Positions 47,983 to 58,889 of a DNA stretch of 64,000 bases are shown in pieces; the first letter of the stretch is position 1; each line of letters starts with the position of its first letter. The stretch covers positions 22,781,904-22,845,903 of the forward strand of contig OZ038436.1 in NCBI GenBank assembly GCA_964036275.1, written 5' to 3'. The notes beneath the pieces are model-generated. The model saw nothing but the letters and a program-made list of their open reading frames with translations, was not told where the DNA came from and did not search any database. The position numbers and the translations under genes were made by a program. The stretch comes from Litoditis marina (lineage: Eukaryota > Nematoda > Chromadorea > Rhabditida > Rhabditidae).

Positions 47983-48375
47983 ATCTTTTTTCTGTTTTCA
48001 CTAAAATTTTGTTTTCACACGTGTACCCCTTTTAAGCTCGGCTTAAATACACACATTTTCCGTACAACGTATTTTTGGAACTGAACAGAAGTGACAAATG
48101 ACAAATTATAACAAATAGTTCGATTATTGTATTTTTATAATTTTGTGTAGTTTCGTAAATTACTGGAGGAACTTACTTACAGAATTGTTACCACAATTAT
48201 CGGCACAACTCATTCTATTGGCACTTCTAGAAATGGATAGAAAACTCTTTCTAACCGTTTGAGTTTGTTTATACGATAAAAAGGTAGGGGTTTGCAGGTA
48301 TCCGGCTGCAAGGGGTGGACTGTGGTGTGTGACATCATCGGAGACCTTCCCGCGAAGAGGGGGAAGAGAAACACC

Positions 48376-48447
48376 GGTCCCGTGGTGTAGCGGTTAGCAC
48401 TCAGGACTTTGAATCCTGCGACGCGAGTTCAAATCTCGCCGGGACCT
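48376..48447 (+). tRNA. tRNA-Gln-TTG: tRNA-Gln (TTG), copy P79, terminator lost
   Basis: Body as P1, but the 3' end is followed by atc and then gcgcggagct. A ~2-kb insertion has removed the T-run. The next run of six T is about 50 bp downstream, so a primary transcript would be longer than normal. Confidence 0.95.
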
Positions 48448-48671
48448 ATCGCGCGGAGCTCTGGGTGAGTTGTCTTTGGTTTGGCCATTGCGGACTCGTT
48501 TTTTCCTTTTAATTACCAAAAATCTTCAAACATATTCTTTTTTTGAAAACTAAAAGGAGAGAACGTTAGAGAATCACGAATTGAACATTGTGTGAGAATT
48601 TCAGCCAAATCGGAATACTTTCGCCTGAGTTATGGTTTCGTGTCGTTGTTGAAAAGTTCCGCCGTAATTCG

Positions 48672-48720
48672 TCCCTCGTCCCTCGTCCCTCCTCCCTCGT
48701 CCCTCCTCCCTCCTCCCTCA
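48672..48720. repeat. CCCTC-type simple repeat
   Basis: A run of CCCTCGTCCCTCCTCC-like words, pure pyrimidine apart from a few G. Its complement has several GGG/GG tracts and might form quadruplex-like structure. The apparent ORFs across it are low complexity. Confidence 0.7.
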
Positions 48721-48744
48721 CGGAATTCTGTCCGCATCGTAGTG

Positions 48745-49165
48745 GAAAAACTACTGAACCAATTTGGCTGAAATTTGGAACATCTATTCTATGGCAAAAG
48801 TTAGCTCGTCGCGCCGAGTATGAAATGTATATGTAATCTCTGGCGCCGGGCGCGGGCGCCAATAAGCGCCAAAAACGACTATTGGAAACACTATCGAACC
48901 GATTTAGCTGAAATTTGAAACATGAGTTCTAATGCGAAATACAGCATGTCGCGCCAAATATGAGATGTATAGCTCCTCATTGGCGTCGGGCGCGGGCGCC
49001 AATAGGCGCCAAAAACCATTATTGGAAAAACTACCGAACCGATTTAGCTGAAATTTGAAACATGAGTTATAATGCAAAAGTTAGCCCGTCGCGCCAAATA
49101 TGAGATGAATACATCATCATTGGCGCTCGGCGCTGGCGCCAATAGGCGCCAAAAACGGCAAAACA
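48745..49165. repeat. Three ~140-bp tandem units ending in GGCGCC clusters
   Basis: Each unit has gaaccgatttagctgaaattt (with variants) starting at about 48756, 48896 and 49036, followed by gtcgcgccaaatatgagatg and then a GGCGCC-rich palindromic cluster. The spacing is 140 bp. Confidence 0.75.
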
Positions 49166-49825
49166 CTATTTATCATCAACTAAAATGTTGAACACTAATA
49201 GAAATTGAATACTTTGGTGACAAGTGTGAAAGTCTTTTTCCAAAACTGAAATTTTCCTTCTGGCGCTCGAACCAGGCGCCAGATGGCGCCAAAACCCAAA
49301 CTCACGACAGCGTCAATGGAATCGTCTGAAATTCGGTACACTAAATAACTATCACATGGCAAGTAAGATGCTCAATCTGAAAATCAAAAAAAGTTCTGTT
49401 GGCATTGTGCGCTGGCGCCAATTGGCGCCAAAGTTGGAAAAATATCAGTTATCGTCAATCAAACTGTTTCAAGTTAACAGATATTGAATATTCCAATGTG
49501 AAATAAAGATCCACAAATTCAAAATCGAACTTTATCGTCTGGCTCGGAACAGACGCCAAATGGCGCCAAAACAAAAACACACGAAACTGACAATTGAATA
49601 GTTTGAATATTGCTTCAATCAGTAATTGACACATGTAGTGTGTACTGGTAGCTCAAAAACCTAGAAAATTTCGTTTCGTTCTGGCGCCAGACGCGTGTGT
49701 CAACTGACGCAGGAATGAAAAAAAGTTTCAACGAAGGTTTTTGATGTGGTATTGGAAATAATGGCTATATTGTAAGTGAGTTGGTGTCTTTAATTGTAGA
49801 TTTGTCAATGGCGCCAATCCCCATC
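49166..49825. repeat. Diverged continuation of the GGCGCC repeats
   Basis: Further tggcgccaaaa-type clusters recur near 49260, 49410, 49545 and 49680 with diverged sequence between them. The spacing stays roughly 130-150 bp, so this looks like an older part of the same tandem family. Confidence 0.5.
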
Positions 49826-50068
49826 GCTTATCGCCGCTAAAAGCGGTGTACATGTCAATCGGAACGTTTAGCGTTTTTGTTCAGTTGTTGATAGTGACAG
49901 AGCCAGTAACCTGCGTTATATTACAACATCAGTAATTTTATGGTCCGCATTCGGCTTTGTGCACACACAAAACTGAGATTTCCATAATAATATAATGAGT
50001 TCACAAGATTCACTATGTGAATAGGCAACATATGAAGTTGTAGGAGTACAACTAGCAAAAAAAGGACA

Positions 50069-50439
50069 ATTAGTAAAAAGTGGGGGAACCAACAAATGTG
50101 TGAGTTGTGTTTGGTTCGACCTCGATATCAGCAAAAAGTGAACGATACGAATTGCTGTGATACTGTAGCAGAAGTATTCTGCAAAAATAGAACAATACAA
50201 ATGTTGCACAATGGTTCACAACGCCCGCATGTCGTCAAAGCACACATGAAATACCCTTCGGCAATTTCAGAAATATCATGCGGGCTTCGTGAACCATTGT
50301 GCAACATTTGTATTGTTCTATTTTTGCAGAATACTTCTGCTACAGTATCACAGCAATTCGTATCGTTCACTTTTTGCTGATATCGAGGTCGAACCAAACA
50401 CAACTCACACATTTGTTGGTTCCCCCACTTTTTACTAAT
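50069..50439. repeat. Long perfect-looking hairpin (foldback) with ~160-bp arms
   Basis: The left arm, from attagtaaaaagtggggg at 50069 to gcccgcatg at 50231, is the reverse complement of the right arm, 50277-50439, apart from very small differences near the loop (cacaacg versus cttcgtg). The loop is about 45 nt. Arm identity this high means a recent inverted duplication or a foldback transposon. Transcription would give long dsRNA. No protein is implied. Confidence 0.88.
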
Positions 50440-50830
50440 CTCTTTTCTGTTTTCCCTAAAATTTTGTTTTCACACGTGTACCCCTTTCAGGCTCGGCTTA
50501 AATACACACATTTTCCGTACAACGTATTTTTGGAACTGAACAGAAGTGACAAATGACAAATTATAACAAATAGTTCGATTATTGTATTCTTATAATTTTG
50601 TGTAGTTTCGTAAATTACTGGAGGAACTTACTTACAGAATTGTTACCACAATTATCGGCACAACTCATTCTATTGGCACTTCTAGAAATGGATAGAAAAC
50701 TCTTTCTAACTGTTTGAGTTTGTTTATACGATAAAAAGGTAGGGGTTTGCAGGTATCCGGCTGTAGGGGGTGGACTGTGGTGTGTGACATCATCGGAGAC
50801 CTTCCCGCGAAGAGGGGGAAGAGAAACACC

Positions 50831-50902
50831 GGTCCCGTGGTGTAGCGGTTAGCACTCAGGACTTTGAATCCTGCGACGCGAGTTCAAATCTCGCCGGGAC
50901 CT
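50831..50902 (+). tRNA. tRNA-Gln-TTG: tRNA-Gln (TTG), copy P80
   Basis: Body as P1; first gene after the insertion (step 2455 bp); T-run 6. The 5' flank has ctgtaggggg instead of ctgcaagggg. Confidence 0.97.
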
Positions 50903-51295
50903 ATCTTTTTTCTGTTTTCACTAAAGTTTTGTTTTCACACGTGTACCCCTTTTAAGCTCGGCTTAAATACACACATTTTCCGTACAACGTATTTTTGGAA
51001 CTGAACAGAAGTGACAAATGACAAATTATAACAAATAGTTCGATTATTGTATTTTTATAATTTTGTGTAGTTTCGTAAATTACTGGAGGAACTTACTTAC
51101 AGAATTGTTACCACAATTATCGGCACAACTCATTCTATTGGCACTTCTAGAAATGGATAGAAAACTCTTTCTAACTGTTTGAGTTTGTTTATACGATAAA
51201 AAGGTAGGGGTTTGCAGGTATCCGGCTGTAGGGGGTGGACTGTGGTGTGTGACATCATCGGAGACCTTCCCGCGAAGAGGGGGAAGAGAAACACC

Positions 51296-51367
51296 GGTCC
51301 CGTGGTGTAGCGGTTAGCACTCAGGACTTTGAATCCTGCGACGCGAGTTCAAATCTCGCCGGGACCT
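51296..51367 (+). tRNA. tRNA-Gln-TTG: tRNA-Gln (TTG), copy P81
   Basis: Body as P1; step 465 bp; T-run 5. Confidence 0.97.
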
Positions 51368-51761
51368 ATCTTTTTCTGTTTTCACTAAAATTTTGTTTTC
51401 ACACGTGTACCCCTTTTAAGCTCGGCTTAAATACACACATTTTCCGTACAACATATTTTTGGAACTGAACAGAAGTGACAAATGACAAATTATAACAAAT
51501 AGTTCGATTATTTTTTTTTAATTGTGTGTAGTTTCGTTAGTTTCGTAAATTACTGGAGTAACTTACAGGAGTTTTACCACAATTATCGGCACAATCCATT
51601 CTATTGGCACTTCTAAAAATGGAAAGACAACTCTTTCTAACCGTTTGAGTTTGTTTATACGATAAAAAGGTAGGGATTTGCAGGTATCCGGCTGTAGGGG
51701 GTGGACTGTGGTGTGTGACATCATCGGAGACCTTCCCGCGAAGAGGGGGAAGAGAAACACC

Positions 51762-51833
51762 GGTCCCGTGGTGTAGCGGTTAGCACTCAGGACTTTGAAT
51801 CCTGCGACGCGAGTTCAAATCTCGCCGGGACCT
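51762..51833 (+). tRNA. tRNA-Gln-TTG: tRNA-Gln (TTG), copy P82
   Basis: Body as P1; step 466 bp; T-run 6. The upstream spacer has a duplicated gtttcgtta segment. Confidence 0.97.
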
Positions 51834-52169
51834 ATCTTTTTTCTGTTTTCACTAAAGTTTTGTTTTCACACGTTTACCCCTTACAGGCTCGGCTTAAATA
51901 CACACATTTTCCGTACAACGTATTTTTGGAACTGAACAGAAGTGACAAATGACAAATTATAACAAATAGTTCGATTATTGTATTTTTATAATTTTGTGTA
52001 GTTTCGTAAATTACTGGAGTAACTTACTTACAGAAGTGTTACCACAATTATCGGCACAATCCATTCTATTGGCACTTCTAAAAATGGAAAGACAACTCTT
52101 TCTAACCGTTTGAGTTTGTTTATACGATAAAAAGGTAGGGATTTGCAGGTATCCGGCTGCAAGGGGTGG

Positions 52170-52232
52170 ACGGAAAATGTGTGTATATCATCTGAGACAT
52201 CATCTGAGACCGTGTGTGACATCATCTGAGAC
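52170..52232 (+). repeat. Local rearrangement in the 5' flank of P83
   Basis: The segment catctgagac occurs three times here, mixed with a displaced ggaaaatgtgtgtat that normally belongs to the 3' spacer. It adds about 36 bp. It looks like a patch templated from within the unit, and it changes the flank that is otherwise conserved. Confidence 0.7.
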
Positions 52233-52262
52233 CTTCCCGCGAAGAGGGGGAAGAGAAACACC

Positions 52263-52334
52263 GGTCCCGTGGTGTAGCGGTTAGCACTCAGGACTTTGAA
52301 TCCTGCGACGCGAGTTCAAATCTCGCCGGGACCT
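52263..52334 (+). tRNA. tRNA-Gln-TTG: tRNA-Gln (TTG), copy P83
   Basis: Body as P1; step 501 bp because of a local rearrangement in the 5' flank; T-run 8, the longest seen. Confidence 0.97.
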
Positions 52335-52729
52335 ATCTTTTTTTTCTGTTTTCACTAAAATTTTAATTTCACACGTTTACCCCCTTTAGGCTCGGCTTAA
52401 ATACACACGTTTTCCGTACAACGTATTTTTGGAACTGAACAGAAGTGACAAATGACAAATTATAACAAATAGTTCGATTATTGTATTTTTATAATTTTGT
52501 GTAGTTTCGTAAATTACTGGAGTAACTTACTTACAGAAGTGTTACCACAATTATCGGCACAATCCATTCTATTGGCACTTCTAAAAATGGAAAGACAACT
52601 CTTTCTAACCGTTTGAGTTTGTTTATACGATAAAAAGTTAGGGGTTTGCAGGTATCCGGCTGCAAGGGGTGGACTGTGGTGTGTGACATCATCGGAGACC
52701 TTCCCGCGAAGAGGGGGAAGAGAAACACC

Positions 52730-52801
52730 GGTCCCGTGGTGTAGCGGTTAGCACTCAGGACTTTGAATCCTGCGACGCGAGTTCAAATCTCGCCGGGACC
52801 T
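52730..52801 (+). tRNA. tRNA-Gln-TTG: tRNA-Gln (TTG), copy P84
   Basis: Body as P1; step 467 bp; T-run 5. Confidence 0.97.
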
Positions 52802-53196
52802 ATCTTTTTCTGTTTTCACTAAAGTTTTGTTTTCACACGTTTACCCCTTTTAGGCTCGGCTTAAATACACACATTTTCCGTACAACGTATTTTTGGAACT
52901 GAACAGAAGTGACAAATGACAAATTATAACAAATAGTTCGATAATTTTTTTTATAATTTTGTGTAGTTTCGTTAGTTTCGTAAATTACTGGAGTAACTTA
53001 CAGAAGTTTTACCACAATTATCGGCACAATCCATTCTATTGGCACTTCTAAAAATGGAAAGACAACTCTTTCTAACCGTTTGAGTTTGTTTATACGATAA
53101 AAAGTTAGGGGTTTGCAGGTATCCGGCTGTAGGGGGTGGACTGTGGTGTGTGACATCATCGGAGACCTTCCCGCGAAGAGGGGGAAGAGAAACACC

Positions 53197-53268
53197 GGTC
53201 CCGTGGTGTAGCGGTTAGCACTCAGGACTTTGAATCCTCCGACGCGAGTTCAAATCTCGCCGGGACCT
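53197..53268 (+). tRNA. tRNA-Gln-TTG: tRNA-Gln (TTG) variant, copy P85
   Basis: G43 is changed to C (aatcctccg), giving a C27-C43 mismatch at the base of the anticodon stem. T-run 6. Confidence 0.8.
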
Positions 53269-53661
53269 ATCTTTTTTCTGTTTTCACTAAAGTTTTGTTT
53301 TCACACGTTTACCCCTTACAGGCTCGGCTTAAATACACACATTTTCCGTACAACGTATTTTTGGAACTGAACAGAAGTGACAAATGACAAATTATAACAA
53401 ATAGTTCGATTATTGTATTTTTATAATTTTGTGTAGTTTCGTAAATTACTGGAGTAACTTACTTACAGAAGTGTTACCACAATTATCGGCACAATCCATT
53501 CTATTGACACTTCTAAAAATGGAAAGACAACTCTTTCTAACCGTTTGAGTTTGTTTATACGATAAAAAGGTAGGGATTTGCAGGTATCCGGCTGTAGGGG
53601 GTGGACTGTGGTGTGTGACATCATCGGAGACCTTCCCGCGAAGAGGGGGAAGAGTAACACC

Positions 53662-53733
53662 GGTCCCGTGGTGTAGCGGTTAGCACTCAGGACTTTGAAT
53701 CCTGCGACGCGAGTTCAAATCTCGCCGGGACCT
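53662..53733 (+). tRNA. tRNA-Gln-TTG: tRNA-Gln (TTG), copy P86
   Basis: Body as P1; step 465 bp; T-run 6. The 5' flank has agagtaacacc. Confidence 0.97.
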
Positions 53734-54126
53734 ATCTTTTTTCTGTTTTCACTAAAATTTTAATTTCACACGTTTACCCCTTGCAGGCTCGGCTTAAATA
53801 CACACGTTTTCCGTACAACGTATTTTTGGAACTGAACAGAAGTGACAAATGACAAATTATAACAAATAGTTCGATTATTGTATTTTTATAATTTTGTGTA
53901 GTTTCGTAAATTACTGGAGTAACTTACTTACAGAAGTGTTACCACAATTATCGGCACAATCAATTCTATTGGCACTTCTAAAAATGGAAAGACAACTCTT
54001 TCTAACCGTTTGAGTTTGTTTATACGATAAAACGTTAGGGGTTTGCAGGTATCCGGCTGCAAGGGGTGGACTGTGGTGTGTGACATCATCGGAGACCTTC
54101 CCGCGAAGAGGGGGAAGAGAAACACC

Positions 54127-54198
54127 GGTCCCGTGGTGTAGCGGTTAGCACTCAGGACTTTGAATCCTGCGACGCGAGTTCAAATCTCGCCGGGACCT
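54127..54198 (+). tRNA. tRNA-Gln-TTG: tRNA-Gln (TTG), copy P87
   Basis: Body as P1; step 465 bp; T-run 5. Confidence 0.97.
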
Positions 54199-54587
54199 AT
54201 CTTTTTCTGTTTTCACTAAAGTTTTGTTTTCACACGTTTACCCCTTACAGGCTCGGCTTAAATACACACATTTTCCGTACAACGTATTTTTGGAACTGAA
54301 CAGAAGTGAAAAATGACAAATTATAACAAATAGTTCGATTATTTTTTTATAACTTTGTGTAGTTTCGTAAATTACTGGAGTAACTTACTTACAGAAGTGT
54401 TACCACAATTATCGGCACAATCCATTCTATTGGCACTTCTAAAAATGGAAAGACAACTCTTTCTAACCGTTTGAGTTTGTTTATACGATAAAAAGGTAGG
54501 GGTTTGCAGGTATCCGGCTGCAAGGGGTGGACTGTGGTGTGTGACATCGTCGGAGACCTTCCCGCGAAGAGGGGGAAGAGAAACACC

Positions 54588-54659
54588 GGTCCCGTGGTGT
54601 AGCGGTTAGCACTCAGGACTTTGAATCCTGCGACGCGAGTTCAAATCTCGCCGGGACCT
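54588..54659 (+). tRNA. tRNA-Gln-TTG: tRNA-Gln (TTG), copy P88
   Basis: Body as P1; step 461 bp; T-run 6; last complete plus-strand copy. Confidence 0.97.
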
Positions 54660-55041
54660 ATCTTTTTTCTGTTTTCACTAAAATTTTGTTTTCACACGTG
54701 TACCCCTTTTAGGATCGGCTTAAATACACACATTTTCCGTACAACGTATTTTTGGAACCGAACAGAAGTGACAAATTAAACAAATAGTTCGATTATTTTT
54801 TTATAACTTTGTGTAGTTTCGTAAATTACTGGAGTAACTTACTTACAGAAGTGTTACCACAATTATCGGCACAATCCATTCTATTGGCACTTCTAAAAAT
54901 GGAAAGACAACTCTTTCTAACCGTTTGAGTTTGTTTATACGATAAAAAGGTAGGGGTTTGCAGGTATCCGGCTGCAAGGGGTGGACTGTGGTGTGTGACA
55001 TCATCGGAGACCTTCCCGCGAAGAGGGGGAACAGAAACACC

Positions 55042-55050
55042 GGTCCCGTG
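55042..55050 (+). pseudogene. tRNA-Gln fragment at the inversion centre
   Basis: A normal 5' flank leads into only the first nine bases (ggtcccgtg). The sequence then switches to tcgtataaacaaactcaaac, which is the unit read on the other strand. This is the breakpoint between the plus and minus arms. Confidence 0.9.
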
Positions 55051-55119
55051 TCGTATAAACAAACTCAAACGGTTAGAAAGAGTTGTTTATGACGTTGTAC
55101 GGGAAATGTGTGTATTTAA
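55051..55119 (-). repeat. Partial inverted unit at the turn-around
   Basis: A scrambled minus-strand unit: tcgtataaac to agagttgttta is joined directly to gacgttgtacgggaaatg. The intervening spacer is deleted, so the centre of the inverted array is not a clean palindrome. Confidence 0.75.
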
Positions 55120-55586
55120 AGGGACCGTACCTCTAGAATGTGCAATGTAAGTAGTTTTTGAAAAATGAGGAAAGTCATTTATTCTGTTTTGAGAGGAAAG
55201 TTTCATACGTTATATACAGAAAGTGCAGAAAACCACATTATTGCGGAGCAAATTAGAAGCCAACAGAATTTGGGTTACTGTAATGCAGCAATCCTTTATC
55301 TCTCACTGCTTTGTTGTTTTCATGATATCTTAAAGTCCTCTGTCACAGCTTTAACTGTGGCAATTTTGGCAGTGTTTTGATTATGGTTTTGAATTTTTAT
55401 AGACATTTTGAAAATTTTGTACGTAGGTGAACTCGGCGGTGTATGTACGTGCGCGTGGTCGCGCCGCATTTTTGAGAACACGGAGCAAAACAGGACGTTA
55501 AGATCTAGATGAATGATTGTGATTATTTAATGTGAACATTGTCGACTAATCAGCTCAAACCTCCAAATTGAAGAGGAACGGTCCCT
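55120..55586. mobile_element. 467-bp TTAA-flanked TIR element (piggyBac-like MITE)
   Basis: It starts agggaccgtacctc and ends gaggaacggtccct (one mismatch), flanked by ttaa on both sides. It splits the unit sequence gtgtatttaagccgagcc. TTAA duplications are characteristic of piggyBac elements, although the terminal bases are not the usual CCC. It is non-coding except for a short AT-rich frame at 55165-55380 that I do not regard as a gene. Confidence 0.75.
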
Positions 55587-55649
55587 TTAAGCCGAGCCTG
55601 CAAGGGGTAAACGTGTGAAAACAAAACTTTAGTGAAAACAGAAAAAGGT

Positions 55650-55721
55650 AGGTCCCGGCGAGATTTGAACTCGCGTCGCAGGATTCAAAGTCCTGAGTGC
55701 TAACCGCTACACCACGGGACC
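55650..55721 (-). tRNA. tRNA-Gln-TTG: tRNA-Gln (TTG), copy M1
   Basis: Body identical to P1 on the minus strand; T-run 5 after cctacc. Confidence 0.97.
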
Positions 55722-56113
55722 GGTGTTTCTCTTCCCCCTCTTCGCGGGAAGGTCTCCGATGATGTCACACACCACAGTCCACCCCTTGCAGCCGGATACC
55801 TGCAAACCCCTACCTTTTTATCGTATAAACAAACTCAAACAGTTAGAAAGAGTTGTTCATCTGTTTTTATTAGTTCCAATAGAATGGGTTGTACCGATAA
55901 TTGTGGTAACACTTCTGTGAGTAAGTTACTTGAGTAATTTACGAAACTACACAAAATTAGAAAAACTCAATAATCGAACTAAGTGTTATAATTTGTCATT
56001 TGTCACTTCTGTTCAGTTCCGAAAAGACGTTGTACGGGAAATGTGTGTATTTAAGCCGAGCCTGCAAGGGGTAAACGTGTGAAAACAAAACTTTAGTGAA
56101 AACAGAAAAAGGT

Positions 56114-56185
56114 AGGTCCCGGCGAGATTTGAACTCGCGTCGCAGGATTCAAAGTCCTGAGTGCTAACCGCTACACCACGGGACC
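56114..56185 (-). tRNA. tRNA-Gln-TTG: tRNA-Gln (TTG), copy M2
   Basis: Body as P1; T-run 5. The 5' flank has cttcttcgcggg. Confidence 0.97.
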
Positions 56186-56573
56186 GGTGTTTCTCTTCCC
56201 CTTCTTCGCGGGAAGGTCTCCGATGATGTCACACACCACAGTCCACCCCTTGCAGCCGGATACCTGCAAACCCCTACCTTTTTATCGTATAAACAAACTC
56301 AAACAGTTAGAAAGAGTTGTTCATCTGTTTTTATTAGTTCCAATAGAATGGGTTGTACCGATAATTGTGGTAACACTTCTGTAAGTAAGTTACTTGAGTA
56401 ATTTACGAAACTACACAAAATTAGAAAAACTCAATAATCGAACTATTTGTTATTATTTGCCATTTGTTACTTCTGTTCAGATCAAAAAATACGTTGTACG
56501 GAAAATAGGTGGATTTAAGCCGAGCCTGTAGTAAACGTGTGAAAACAAAACTTTAGTAAAAACAGGAAAAGAT

Positions 56574-56644
56574 AGGTCCGGCGAGATTTGAACTCGCGTC
56601 GCAGGATTCAAAGTCCTAAGTGCTAACCGCTACACCACGGGACC
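56574..56644 (-). pseudogene. tRNA-Gln-TTG: tRNA-Gln (TTG) variant, copy M3
   Basis: 71 nt. One base is missing from the GGG of the 3' acceptor strand, and C27 is changed to T. The acceptor stem cannot pair normally. T-run 4. Confidence 0.8.
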
Positions 56645-57036
56645 GGTGTTTCTCTTCCCCCTCTTCGCGGGAAGGTCTACGATGATGTCACACACCACAG
56701 TCCACCCCATGCAGCCGAATACCTGCAAACCCCTAACTGTTTATCGTATAAACAAACTCAAACGGTTAGAAAGAGTTGTCTATCTGTTTTTATTAGTTCC
56801 AATAGAATGGGTTGTCCGGATAATTGTGGTAACACTTCTGTAAGTAAGTTACTCCAGTAATTTACGAAACTACACAAAATTAGAAAAACTCAATAATCGA
56901 ACTAAGTGTTATAATTTGTCATTTGTCACTTCTGTTCAGTTCCGAAAAGACGTTGTACGGGAAATGTGTGTATTTAAGCCGAGCCTGCAAGGGGTAAACG
57001 TGTGAAAACAAAACTTTAGTGAAAACAGAAAAAGGT

Positions 57037-57108
57037 AGGTCCCGCCGAGATTTGAACTCGCGTCGCAGGATTCAAAGTCCTGAGTGCTAACCGCTACACC
57101 ACGGGACC
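57037..57108 (-). tRNA. tRNA-Gln-TTG: tRNA-Gln (TTG) variant, copy M4
   Basis: A C-to-G change at the last T-stem position (cccgccgag on plus) makes a G-G mismatch. Function uncertain. T-run 5. Confidence 0.78.
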
Positions 57109-57500
57109 GGTGTTTCTCTTCCCCTTCTTCGCGGGAAGGTCTCCGATGATGTCACACACCACAGTCCACCCCTTGCAGCCGGATACCTGCAAACCCCTAC
57201 CTTTTTATCGTATAAACAAACTCAAACAGTTAGAAAGAGTTGTTCATCTGTTTTTATTAGTTCCAATAGAATGGGTTGTACCGATAATTGTGGTAACACT
57301 TCTGTACGTAAGTTACTTGAGTAATTTACGAAATTACACAAAATTAGAAAAATTCAATAATCGAACTATTTGTTATTATTTGTCATTTGTCACTTCTGTT
57401 CAGTTCAGAAACTACGTTGTACGGAAAATAAGTGCATTTAAGCCGAGCCTGTAAGGGGTAAACGTGTGAAAACAAAACTTTAGTGAAAACAGGAAAAGAT

Positions 57501-57572
57501 AGGTCCCGGCGAGATTTGAACTCCCGTCGCAGGATTCAAAGTCCTGAGTGCTAACCGCTACACCACGGGACC
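57501..57572 (-). tRNA. tRNA-Gln-TTG: tRNA-Gln (TTG) variant, copy M5
   Basis: A C-to-G change in the 5' half of the T stem (ctcccgtcgc on plus) breaks one pair. T-run 4. Confidence 0.78.
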
Positions 57573-57963
57573 GGTGTTTGTCTTCCCCCTCTTCGCGGGA
57601 AGCTCTCCGATGATGTCACACACCACAGTCCACCCCTTGCAGCCGGATACCTGCAAACCCCTAACTGTTTATCGTATAAACAAACTCAAACGGTTAGAAA
57701 GAGTTGTCTATCTGTTTTTATTAGTTCCAATAGAAAGGGTTGTCCGGATAATTGTGGTAACACTTCTGTAAGTAAGTTACTCCAGTAATTTACGAAACTA
57801 CACAAAATTATAGAAAAAATAATCGAACTAATTGTTATAATTTGTCATTTGTCACTTCTGTTCAGTTCCAAAAAGACGTTGTACTGGAAATGTGCGTATT
57901 TAAGCCGAGCCTGCAAGGGATAAACGTGTGAAAACAAAACTTTAGTGAAAACAGAAAAAAGAT

Positions 57964-58035
57964 AGGTCCCGGCGAGATTTGAACTCGCGTCGCAGGATTC
58001 AAAGTCCTGAGTGCTAACCGCTACACCACGGGACC
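57964..58035 (-). tRNA. tRNA-Gln-TTG: tRNA-Gln (TTG), copy M6
   Basis: Body as P1; T-run 6. Confidence 0.97.
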
Positions 58036-58427
58036 GGTGTTTCTCTTCCCCCTCTTCGCGGGAAGGTCTCCGACGATGTCACACACCACAGTCCACCCCT
58101 TGCAGCCGGATACCTGCAAACCCCTAACTGTTTATCGTATAAACAAACTCAAACGGTTAGAAAGAGTTGTCTATCTGTTTTTATTAGTTCCAATAGAATG
58201 GGTTGTCCGGATAATTGTGGTAACACTTCTGTACGTAAGTTACTTGAGTAATTTACGGAATTACACAAAATTAGAAAAATTCAATAATCGAACTATTTGT
58301 TATTATTTGTCATTTGTCACTTCTGTTCAGTTCAGAAACTACGTTGTACGGAAAATAAGTGCATTTAAGCCGAGCCTGTAAGGGGTAAACGTGTGAAAAC
58401 AAAACTTTAGTGAAAACAGGAAAAGAT

Positions 58428-58499
58428 AGGTCCCGGCGAGATTTGAACTCGCGTCGCAGGATTCAAAGTCCTGAGTGCTAACCGCTACACCACGGGACC
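58428..58499 (-). tRNA. tRNA-Gln-TTG: tRNA-Gln (TTG), copy M7
   Basis: Body as P1; T-run 4. Confidence 0.97.
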
Positions 58500-58889
58500 G
58501 GTGTTTCTCTTCCCCCTCTTCGCGGGAAGGTCTCCGATGAAGTCACACACCACAGTCCACCCCTTGCAGCCGGATACCTGCAAACCCCTAACTGTTTATC
58601 GTATAAACAAACTCAAACGGTTAGAAAGAGTTGTCTATCTGTTTTTATTAGTTCCAATAGAATGGGTTGTCCGGATAATTGTGGTAACACTTCTGTAAGT
58701 AAGTTACTCCAGTAATTTACGAAACTACACAAAATTATAGAAAAAATAATCGAACTAATTGTTATAATTTGTCATTTGTCACTTCTGTTCAGTTCCAAAA
58801 AGACGTTGTACTGGAAATGTGTGTATTTAAGCCGAGCCTGCAAGGGATAAACGTGTGAAAACAAAACTTTAGTGAAAACAGAAAAAGAT

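Larger units (their letters stand above)
48451..50440. mobile_element. ~2-kb insertion into the T-run of copy P79
   Basis: The array sequence stops at cctatc (48450) and resumes at tcttttctg near 50440, so about 1.99 kb was inserted between the tRNA 3' end and its terminator. It contains a CCCTC simple repeat, GGCGCC-rich repeats, a unique AT-rich part and a long hairpin. A 3-bp atc on both sides could be a target duplication, but that is too short to be sure. No transposase or reverse transcriptase was seen. Confidence 0.6.

Noticed and set aside
50096..50412. Two 94-residue frames on opposite strands at the hairpin
   Set aside because: They are nearly the same peptide read from each arm of the inverted repeat, with no start context or family.
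55165..55380. 71-residue plus-strand frame inside the TTAA element
   Set aside because: Short, AT-rich, with no recognisable transposase motif; chance is sufficient.
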